Assembly (NCBI GenBank): GCA_021791455.1
Contig: JAJYWM010000270.1
Span: 1-5,147, forward strand
Source: a bacterium
GTDB taxonomy: Bacteria; Chloroflexota; Dormibacteria; UBA8260; Bog-877
Length of the DNA: 5,147 nt
Direction of reading: 5' to 3'
Numbering within the stretch: position 1 is the stretch's first letter; each line of letters begins with the position of its first letter. This document shows positions 1 to 5,147 of the stretch, one piece after another. A program made the position numbers and the translations under genes. A model generated the notes under the pieces. The model was given only the letters and a program-made list of their open reading frames with translations, did no database searches and had not been told where the DNA came from.

Positions 1-2
1 AC

Positions 3-527
3 ACCGTTTTCCTCCTCGCCCTCCGGATGGGATTTCGCGTCTTAGAGCGCTTAGGACTGCGGCACCAGTACGTTGATCTCGAGTCCGGACGCTACGTGCG
101 CCGCACCGGTAAGGAGCGATGCACGCGCCTCACCGCCCAGGCCGTTGCGGTGCTCAAGGTGTGGCTTAGAGGGTGCCCCGGCACACCCACCGACAGGATC
201 TCCCCATCCCGCCCCGGCGGCCGCCTCAGTTCCGACGCCATTCAGCGCCTGGTGTCCGTCCAGCTCGCCAGCCACCGATGCCCGTCACTGCGGAGCAAGT
301 TGGTCAACCCCCACCTGCTACGCCACTCCGCCGCCATCAAGGTGCTCCACAGCGGCGTCGACACGACGGTCACCGCTCTGTGGCTGAGCCACGAGGGCGC
401 CCGAACGACCCAGGTCCCCCTCCACGCCGATCGTGCGCTCAACCAGCGGGCACTCGCTCGGATCGCGCCAGCGGACCCCAAGGCTGGCCGGACCGGCCCC
501 CTGCTGGCCTTCCGGGAGAGTGAGTGA
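3..527 (+). CDS. Tyrosine recombinase/integrase, C-terminal part, probably inactive
   Basis: This is the catalytic-domain end of a phage-integrase-family (XerC/D-like) site-specific recombinase, the kind that cuts and rejoins DNA through a tyrosine nucleophile. The frame is open from the left edge, so the N-terminal part lies outside the window. Numbering from the ATG at 27, the family residues are visible: first Arg at R4 (GFRVLERLGL), beta-hairpin Lys at K29 (TGKERC), the HxxR box at H96/R99 (PHLLRHSAA) and the second His at H122 (WLSHEG). The expected Tyr in the TTQxYLHAD motif is Pro131 (TTQVPLHAD, codon CCC at 417-419). WLGHE, the usual form, has become WLSHE, and the beta-hairpin segment looks a few residues shorter than in relatives. 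The tail (GPLLAF) matches the usual C-terminus of this actinobacterial group. The frame has no internal stop, yet loss of the nucleophile predicts no strand cleavage. I infer a decaying mobile-element relic. Family assignment is firm; inactivity is likely. Confidence 0.8.
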   Translation, partial: TVFLLALRMGFRVLERLGLRHQYVDLESGRYVRRTGKERCTRLTAQAVAVLKVWLRGCPGTPTDRISPSRPGGRLSSDAIQRLVSVQLASHRCPSLRSKLVNPHLLRHSAAIKVLHSGVDTTVTALWLSHEGARTTQVPLHADRALNQRALARIAPADPKAGRTGPLLAFRESE

Positions 528-704
528 TCATCCCGTGTTCAAGCCGACTTCCGAACTCACCAGTGGCTTCAAGTCGGCATAAACGCCAGGCGACATGGGA
601 CCGGAATGCTCCCTCAGGCAACGGCCAGGGCGCTCCGGAACAACGCACGAGCGGTCATGCCACGGGGGGATGCCGGGATGCGGTGGAGTTACGTAAGCGA
701 GGTT
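528..704. other. Intergenic stretch between convergent integrase and zwf ends
   Basis: This 177-bp gap separates two genes that converge. Apart from the repeat at 538-578 I see only a short TTACGTAA palindrome at 689-696, eight bases past the zwf stop, and weak CCGGA/TCCGG arms at 601-605 and 634-638. There is no clear intrinsic terminator for either gene. Short open frames here lack protein-like character. Confidence 0.5.
538..578. repeat. Paired direct/inverted repeat just after the integrase stop
   Basis: Two 11-bp units, TTCAAGCCGAC (538-548) and TTCAAGTCGGC (568-578), match at 9 of 11 positions and start exactly 30 bp apart. The same stretch contains a perfect 8-bp inverted repeat, GCCGACTT (543-550) and AAGTCGGC (571-578), with a 20-nt loop. 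It begins 11 nt after the integrase stop codon. It could be a recombinase arm or terminal site of the element, or a transcript-end hairpin; there is no T-run after it. The repeat is seen directly; its function is inferred. Confidence 0.4.
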
Positions 705-2102
705 CTACTCGCCGTTTCCCGGATTCATCCAGCGAGACCTGCCGAGTCGCTCCACCAGCTCGTCGGCCCCTTCGGGACCCCAGGAACCTGCGGTGTACGG
801 CTCGGGGTGCCCATCTGCCTCCCACGCGGTTATGACTGGCGAGACGATCTCCCAGCTGCGGTCGATCTCGTCACCGCTCGGGAAGACCGTGTGCACTCCC
901 GACAGCACCTCGGTCAGCACATGCTCGTAGGCATCCGGCAGCTGGCTTCCCGTGAGCTTGGAGTACTCCAGGTCAAGACCGGCGGGGACCATCTCAAAGC
1001 GTGTCCCGGGGCGCTTGGCACCAATACGGAGGGTTATCCCCTCCTGGGGCTGGATCCGAATCTGCAGCAGAGTGGGGATGGGCCGCTGCCGATTCCCGTC
1101 CAGGCGCAGCGACGGCGAGTCGCGAAAGCGGATGACCACCTGGGTGGTGCGCTGGCGCAGCGCCTTGCCGGTGCGGATGAAGAAGGGGACCCCGTCCCAT
1201 CGCCAGTTCTCGACGCTGAGCATCGCCGCCACAAACGTCTCCCGACGTGAGCCACGGCTCACCCCGTCCTCCTCAAGGTAGCCACGGTACTGGCCCCGCA
1301 CAGCAACCTGCGGATCGATCGGGCGCACGGCTCGAAGCAGTTCCAACTTCGACTTGCGTATGTCCCTAGCATCGAAGGTGGTTGGGGGCTCCATCGCCAC
1401 CAGGGCCAGGAGTTGCAGCACGTGGTTTTGGACCATGTCTCTGATCGCCCCTGATTGATCGTAGTAGCCGGCCCGGCTGCCAATTCCCTCATCCTCGGCC
1501 GCGGTAATCTGCACGCTCTGGACCAGGTTGCGGTTCCAAATGGCCTCGAAGATGGCGTTGCTGAAGCGCAGGGCCAGCACGTTCTGGACCGTGTCCTTGG
1601 CCAGATAGTGGTCGATCCTGTAGATCTGGTCCTCGGTGAACGTCTCCTGCAGCTGGCGATTGAGCTCACGTGAGCTCTCCAGGTCGTGTCCGAGAGGCTT
1701 CTCCACCACGATCCGACGGGACGAGTCACCCTTGCGATTGAGTCCGACCGAGGCGAGCCCGGAGAGAATCATGGGGAACACGGTTGGCGGCGTTGCCATG
1801 TAAAAGACGACCTGAGAGGCCCCTTCGTCCGCCGCCAGGAGCTGGCGGTAGGCGTCCTGGTCTGAGTATTCCAGGCGCACCCAGATGGAGCTGTCGGCCA
1901 GCTGGGCCGTCCCAGGGTCTGTGCTCAGGCGCTCGCGAAACCTGGCGTCATCGAGGTCGGAGCGTCCGACCCCCACGACTCGGACCGTTCCCTTCACCTC
2001 CCCGTTGCGAAGGGCAGACTGAAGTGCCGGAAGGACCTTGCGGTGGGCGAGGTCACCAGAGGCGCCGAAGAGGACGAGCGTGGTGGTGTCGGTCGTGGGC
2101 AC
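705..2102 (-). CDS. zwf: Glucose-6-phosphate 1-dehydrogenase
   Basis: This cytosolic enzyme oxidises glucose-6-phosphate to 6-phosphogluconolactone and makes NADPH, opening the oxidative pentose phosphate pathway. With the GTG start at 2102 the protein has 465 residues, close to the usual bacterial 460-510. The Rossmann nucleotide motif GASGDL is at 13-18, followed by R21/K22. EKPLG is at 134-138. The substrate motif RIDHYLAKD is at 162-170 (usually RIDHYLGKE). YYDQSGAIRDMVQNH at 213-227 ends in the expected catalytic His227, FIRTGKAL is at 308-315 with Lys313, and AGSWGPEGAD near the C-terminus is typical. The frame stays open to an ATG at 2231, but relatives begin about ten residues before GASGDL, and the longer form would run into the divergent gene at 2206. 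A second GTG at 2120 is possible. No strong Shine-Dalgarno sequence precedes either GTG. The gene stands alone, with no opcA, gnd or tal beside it in the window. Confidence 0.95.
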   Translation of the reverse strand: MPTTDTTTLVLFGASGDLAHRKVLPALQSALRNGEVKGTVRVVGVGRSDLDDARFRERLSTDPGTAQLADSSIWVRLEYSDQDAYRQLLAADEGASQVVFYMATPPTVFPMILSGLASVGLNRKGDSSRRIVVEKPLGHDLESSRELNRQLQETFTEDQIYRIDHYLAKDTVQNVLALRFSNAIFEAIWNRNLVQSVQITAAEDEGIGSRAGYYDQSGAIRDMVQNHVLQLLALVAMEPPTTFDARDIRKSKLELLRAVRPIDPQVAVRGQYRGYLEEDGVSRGSRRETFVAAMLSVENWRWDGVPFFIRTGKALRQRTTQVVIRFRDSPSLRLDGNRQRPIPTLLQIRIQPQEGITLRIGAKRPGTRFEMVPAGLDLEYSKLTGSQLPDAYEHVLTEVLSGVHTVFPSGDEIDRSWEIVSPVITAWEADGHPEPYTAGSWGPEGADELVERLGRSRWMNPGNGE

Positions 2103-2205
2103 CAGACCATTGTCACCCACCGGGCCCTGGGCGGCACTTGGGAGAACTGGCCCACGGCACTCTCCCGCCGGCTGCTCCATCGCCAGGGGGCGGCAACCTG
2201 CGAAC
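2103..2205. promoter_or_regulatory. Shared divergent promoter region, zwf / FAD oxidoreductase
   Basis: This 103-bp interval lies between the two divergent starts and must hold the signals for at least one of them unless transcription reaches further into the genes. On the minus strand GACAAT (2114 to 2109) matches four of six bases of a -10 hexamer. It lies 6 nt before the zwf GTG, a spacing compatible with leaderless transcription. No recognisable -35 box lies about 17 nt further upstream. On the plus strand AGGGGG at 2185-2190 is the only purine-rich run before the ATG at 2206, and its 15-nt spacing is long for a ribosome binding site. No operator palindrome is convincing. Confidence 0.3.
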
Positions 2206-3837
2206 ATGGCGTTCCGAATGCCCATCCCCACCAGGCGCTACGACTCCATCGTCGTCGGCGGCGGTCACAACGGATTGGTGTGCGCCGCCTATCTGGCTCG
2301 CGCCGGTCAGAGGGTGCTGGTGCTGGAGCGGAGGCCACGGGTCGGTGGCGCGGCGGCGACCGAGGAGGTATGGCCGGGCTACCGAGTCTCGATCCTGTCC
2401 TATGTTGTCAGCCTCCTGCGTCCGGCCATCGTCCGGGAGCTGGAGCTGCATCGCTTCGGGTACCACGTGTATCCGCTGGATCCCGCCTATTTCATGCCGT
2501 TCCCGGACCACAGGAGCCTTCTCTACTGGGAGGATCTGGCCCTGGCGCAACGCGAGGTGGCCAAGTTCTCCGCCCACGATGCCGCAGCGCTTGGCGACTA
2601 CGACCGGGAGATCGGGCGGCTGGTGGCCCTGGTCAGGCCCCTGCTCGACATGATTCCGCCGCGGACCCGAATCACCTCGCCCCAGGAGCTCAGGGACGCT
2701 CTCCAGCTCTCTCGACACGTACTCCGCCACCGCGGTGAACTGGCGGGCTTGGTGGACATCATGACCATGTCCGTATCGGACTATCTCGACCAGTGGTTTG
2801 AGGACGAGGCCGTCAAGGGGGCCCTTTGCCCGGGCGGGGTGATAGGGGCATGGGCCGGGCCCCGCTCGCCCGGAACGGCCTACGTGCTCTTGCACCATCG
2901 CATCGGTGAGGCCGGTGGCCAGCGCGGAGGTTGGGGTTTCGTGCGCGGGGGCATGGGCCAGCTCTCCGAGATCCTGGCGATGGCGGCCCGGGCCAATGGT
3001 GCGGAGATCATGACCGACGCAGAGGTCAGTGGCATCAACGTCACCGATGGGAGGGCCCGGGGCGTCACCCTGAGCGACGGAACCGATCTGAACTGCACCC
3101 GAGTCATCTCCGGAATCCACCCCGTCACCACCCTTTTGGGCCTCGTGGGGAGTGGCCATCTTCCCTCCGATCTGACAGAGGAGCTGCAGCGATTCCGCAG
3201 CCGGTCCGGCTCGGTGAAGGTGAACCTGGCCCTGGCGGAGCTGCCGGACTTCCGTGCTCTGCCCGGAGTCGACCCGGGCCCCCAGCACCCGGAGTTCATC
3301 ATCAATCCATCCATCGACTATCTGGAGCGGGCCTGGCAGGATGCCCAGTCGGGTGGGTGGAGCCGCAGCCCGATGATGGACTGCGTAATTCCCACCACCA
3401 AGGACCCTAGCCTGAGCCCCGAGGGCCGCCACATCCTGACCTGCTTTGTGCAGTACGCCCCTCGCCAACTGGCGTCGGGGGAGTGGGATCTGGAGCGAGA
3501 TCGCCTGGGGGACCGGGTGGTGGAGATCCTCGGCGAGTACGCTCCCAATCTCCCCAACGCCGTGCTGCATCGACAGGTGATCACCCCTCTTGACATGGAG
3601 AGGGAGTTCGGGCTCGTCGGCGGCAACATCTTCCACGGCGAGATGTCCCTCGACCAGCTGTTCTTTCTGCGGCCGGCTTCCCAGGCGGGAAGCTACCGCA
3701 CGCCCATCGCGGGGCTGTACCTGTGCGGTTCGGGAACTCACCCCGGAGGAGGTGTCATGGGGGCGCCGGGCCGCAACGCGGCCAGGGCGCTTCTGGGAGA
3801 CGCCCGCATTGACAGGCTCAGGGGCAGGTTGAGGTAG
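2206..3837 (+). CDS. FAD-dependent oxidoreductase, phytoene desaturase-like (PYROXD2 type)
   Basis: This is a 543-residue flavoprotein of the NAD(P)/FAD-dependent amine oxidase/CrtI superfamily (COG1233-like). The N-terminal dinucleotide fold shows YDSIVVGGGHNG with GxGxxG-type glycines at 18-23. Glu41 ends the second strand (LVLERR), where it should bind the ribose of ADP, and GGAA follows at 47-50. The segment GGWGFVRGGMGQL at 241-253 is the conserved central motif that precedes the second FAD-contact region. The C-terminal FAD box is at 503-529, with LYLCGSGTHPGGGVMGAPGR at its core. That THPGGGVxGAPG pattern favours the PYROXD2-like branch over true carotenoid desaturases, and no crtB or other carotenoid gene is nearby. 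The substrate is unknown. No signal peptide or membrane segment is evident. ATG 2206 was chosen because it sits just before the fold; ATG 2218 is an alternative, while the frame upstream of 2206 runs antisense to zwf and does not resemble the family. Confidence 0.9.
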   Translation: MAFRMPIPTRRYDSIVVGGGHNGLVCAAYLARAGQRVLVLERRPRVGGAAATEEVWPGYRVSILSYVVSLLRPAIVRELELHRFGYHVYPLDPAYFMPFPDHRSLLYWEDLALAQREVAKFSAHDAAALGDYDREIGRLVALVRPLLDMIPPRTRITSPQELRDALQLSRHVLRHRGELAGLVDIMTMSVSDYLDQWFEDEAVKGALCPGGVIGAWAGPRSPGTAYVLLHHRIGEAGGQRGGWGFVRGGMGQLSEILAMAARANGAEIMTDAEVSGINVTDGRARGVTLSDGTDLNCTRVISGIHPVTTLLGLVGSGHLPSDLTEELQRFRSRSGSVKVNLALAELPDFRALPGVDPGPQHPEFIINPSIDYLERAWQDAQSGGWSRSPMMDCVIPTTKDPSLSPEGRHILTCFVQYAPRQLASGEWDLERDRLGDRVVEILGEYAPNLPNAVLHRQVITPLDMEREFGLVGGNIFHGEMSLDQLFFLRPASQAGSYRTPIAGLYLCGSGTHPGGGVMGAPGRNAARALLGDARIDRLRGRLR

Positions 3838-3976
3838 GGGAGGGGGCAGGGCTGCTCGGCCCGACGGAGTCCGGTCTGACCGGCCAGTCGATGAGCCAAC
3901 GGGTCCCGTCCCGCGTCCTCACGTATCGGTCCCTCCAGCGCAGTGGCCCAAACCTCTCATAGGGTGGTTGAGCTGG
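3818..3976 (-). pseudogene. Possible C-terminal remnant of an unidentified minus-strand gene
   Basis: On the minus strand, 52 codons lie between a TAG (3979-3977) and a TGA (3820-3818). They contain the protein-like run YERFGPLRWRDRYVRTRDGT followed by RWLIDWPVRPDS, with mostly G or C at third positions. There is no ATG in this frame; GTG exists only inside the run. Immediately upstream, another minus frame (ending with TGA at 3959-3957) reads plausibly as QLEHHQLGRKLVASSTTL, so a frameshift near 3960-3965 could have split one gene. Its end overlaps the stop of the flavoprotein gene tail-to-tail by 20 bp. I do not recognise the family. It may equally be chance. Confidence 0.25.
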
Positions 3977-4406
3977 CTACCAGCTTGCGCCCCAGCTGAT
4001 GGTGCTCGAGTTGGATTCCGGACCCCAGGCCGGTGAGCGGGCTGCGGTATCCGCCGGGAGTGTGAATGGCCCCTCGAATCTCGCGCCACCGCCCGCCGCC
4101 GCGGCCTCTGCCAGGTGCCTCCAGGTGATCTTCACGAGCAATTGACGGCATTCTCGCGAGCTCCTTGGCCCGGCACTGAGCGTTGGATTGGCCGCATGCC
4201 ATCTGGCCGCGTCGCGGTCGGTGGAGAGAGCCGAGCGGATGCGGCAGGGTGGCGTCTCCGCCGGGCCGCCCCAGCATCCGGAGACGGGAATCGACCAGCG
4301 GTATCTCCCCTCGCCACCAACCCGACCGCGAATTCGAGCACGGTCGTCGCAGCCGCACCACCTCTCATCAGCCCTCGTCTCCATCCGCCCGGATAGACTC
4401 GGCCTC
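3838..4406. other. 569-bp stretch without a convincing intact gene
   Basis: Open frames exist on both strands, as expected at this GC content, but none has a recognisable domain, a sensible start with a ribosome binding site, or balanced amino acid composition; most are rich in Arg, Pro, Ala and Trp. Short structures seen are CCGGT-CTG-ACCGG at 3871-3883, AGCTGG-CTA-CCAGCT at 3971-3985, and a direct repeat of CCAGGTG at 4111-4117 and 4121-4127. No hairpin has a T-run, so none is a clear intrinsic terminator. The right end holds the likely promoter of the aldo/keto reductase. An eroded gene on the minus strand is the best alternative reading of part of it. Confidence 0.5.
4394..4399 (+). promoter_or_regulatory. 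Candidate -10 box for a leaderless aldo/keto reductase mRNA
   Basis: TAGACT fits the actinobacterial TANNNT -10 pattern. Exactly 7 nt (4400-4406) separate it from the A of the ATG at 4407, so transcription would begin at or within a base of the start codon. No Shine-Dalgarno sequence precedes that ATG, which agrees with leaderless translation. There is no recognisable -35 box near 4371-4376. The motif is short, so chance remains possible. Confidence 0.45.
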
Positions 4407-5147
4407 ATGGAGCGCCTGCCGCTCGGAGCAGCCGGGCCGTTGGTGACCAGGATCGGGCTTGGCCTGGCAGCCGTGGGCCGCCCCGCCTACATCAACCTCG
4501 GGCGGGGTCGAGACCTGGGCCAGAACAGGTCTCGTGAGGCGTTGAGAGCCCGAGCGCACCAGCTTCTGGACCACGCATACCAGCTGGGGATTCGCTACTT
4601 CGACGTCGCCCGCTCCTACGGCCTGGCCGAAGAGTTCCTCGCCTCCTGGTTGCGCCTCCGGGCTCCCCTGGGCCAGCCGCTGACGGTCGGCTCGAAATGG
4701 GGCTACATCTACGTCGGTGGCTGGCGGCTGGACGCTCCCGTTCACGAAGTCAAGGACCATTCCCTGGAGACCCTGCGGCGCCAGTACGCGGAGAGCCAGC
4801 GTCTCCTCGGCGCCAGCCTACTTCTCTACCAAGTCCACTCTGCGACGCTGGAGAGCGGAGTGCTGGAAGACAAGGAGGTCTTGACGGAGCTTGAACGGAT
4901 GGCTCGATCCGGCCTCGGCATCGGGCTCACGGTCAGCGGTCCGGAGCAGGCAGCGGTGATCCGCAGGGCGATGGCCCTGACCGCCGAGGGGAGGGCGCCC
5001 TTCTCGTGCGTCCAGGCGACGTGGAACCTCCTGGAGCAGTCGGCGGGGGACGCGCTCTCCGAGGCGCACGAGATGGGGTGGGGGGTCCTGGTCAAGGAGG
5101 TGGTGGCCAATGGGCGTCTGCTGGAAGGCGGCGGCCAGCACGTGGAC
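4407..5147 (+). CDS. Aldo/keto reductase, N-terminal 247 residues (runs off the window)
   Basis: This soluble TIM-barrel oxidoreductase would reduce aldehydes or ketones with NAD(P)H. The visible part starts MERLPLGAAGPLVTRIGLGL and continues AAVGRPAYINLG, a typical opening for bacterial family members. The catalytic tetrad is complete: Asp66 and Tyr71 in YFDVARSYG, Lys97 in VGSKWGY, and His144 in YQVHS. The stretch GIGLTVSGPEQ (171-181) and VQATWNLLE (202-210) match later barrel strands that line the active site. The frame is still open at the right edge, so the cofactor-binding C-terminus and the stop are missing. The ATG at 4407 fits the family's N-terminus and lies just after a candidate -10 box. 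The specific substrate cannot be told. The gene has no co-directional neighbour within 569 bp, so it probably heads its own transcript. Confidence 0.92.
   Translation, partial: MERLPLGAAGPLVTRIGLGLAAVGRPAYINLGRGRDLGQNRSREALRARAHQLLDHAYQLGIRYFDVARSYGLAEEFLASWLRLRAPLGQPLTVGSKWGYIYVGGWRLDAPVHEVKDHSLETLRRQYAESQRLLGASLLLYQVHSATLESGVLEDKEVLTELERMARSGLGIGLTVSGPEQAAVIRRAMALTAEGRAPFSCVQATWNLLEQSAGDALSEAHEMGWGVLVKEVVANGRLLEGGGQHVD

Noticed and set aside
689..696. TTACGTAA palindrome just after the zwf stop
   Set aside because: It is only 8 bp, has no second copy or nearby promoter, and lies downstream of both flanking genes.
524..835. A plus-strand frame whose GTG overlaps the integrase stop, as seen in overlapping recombinase trios
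   Set aside because: The encoded sequence has no recombinase motif, is rich in Arg, Ser and Pro, and runs antisense into zwf.
606..1250. A 214-codon plus-strand frame overlapping the zwf 3' half
   Set aside because: It is antisense to a well-supported zwf, has no recognisable motif and no ribosome binding site; a GC-driven shadow.
2200..2217. A GAAC...GTTC pattern resembling an actinobacterial LexA box around the flavoprotein start
   Set aside because: The arms are separated by 5 nt instead of 4, and the flanking bases are not symmetric, so it does not match the SOS box.
2113..3741. A 542-codon open frame on the minus strand opposite the flavoprotein gene
   Set aside because: It is an antisense shadow created by high GC and few A/T-rich codons. 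It shows no domain motifs, while the sense strand encodes a clear FAD enzyme with both FAD boxes.
3871..3985. Short hairpins (3871-3883 and 3971-3985) as terminators for the flavoprotein gene
   Set aside because: The stems are 5-6 bp with 3-nt loops and no T-run follows, so they do not meet the pattern of an intrinsic terminator.
3977..4408. A 143-codon minus-strand frame in the gene-poor stretch
   Set aside because: It has a biased composition rich in Arg, Ala, Trp and Cys, no recognised domain, and a start that overlaps the aldo/keto reductase ATG. It is kept only as possible context for a decayed gene.

Overview
The window is GC-rich with strong G/C preference at third codon positions. 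The partial integrase at the left edge belongs to a tyrosine-recombinase type common in Actinobacteria. This suggests a high-GC actinobacterium or a neighbouring phylum such as Dormibacterota or Chloroflexota. That placement is an inference from composition and protein style, as no rRNA or other marker gene is present.

Layout, left to right. (1) Positions 3-527 (+) hold the C-terminal half of a tyrosine recombinase. Its nucleophilic tyrosine appears to be replaced by proline, so it is probably a dead remnant of a mobile element. Positions 528-704 hold no gene; they begin with a small repeat structure hugging the integrase stop codon. (2) Positions 705-2102 (-) encode a complete glucose-6-phosphate dehydrogenase (zwf), converging on the integrase. 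(3) Positions 2206-3837 (+) encode a complete FAD-dependent oxidoreductase of the phytoene-desaturase-like/PYROXD2 type, divergent from zwf across about 103 bp. (4) Positions 3838-4406 have no convincing intact gene. They contain a short minus-strand reading frame with a protein-like sequence but no start codon, and a few weak hairpins. (5) Positions 4407-5147 (+) encode the N-terminal 247 residues of an aldo/keto reductase that runs off the right edge and retains the full catalytic tetrad. It appears to be transcribed leaderless.

The three intact genes are all redox enzymes. zwf supplies NADPH through the oxidative pentose phosphate pathway, and an aldo/keto reductase typically consumes NADPH. 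They are not arranged as an operon, and nothing visible shows that they act together. zwf lies alone, without gnd, tal, tkt or opcA inside the window. I see no CRISPR array, tRNA, rRNA, toxin-antitoxin or defence system. The window looks like ordinary chromosomal metabolism next to an eroded mobile-element scar, and I found no strong candidate for a new biological system.
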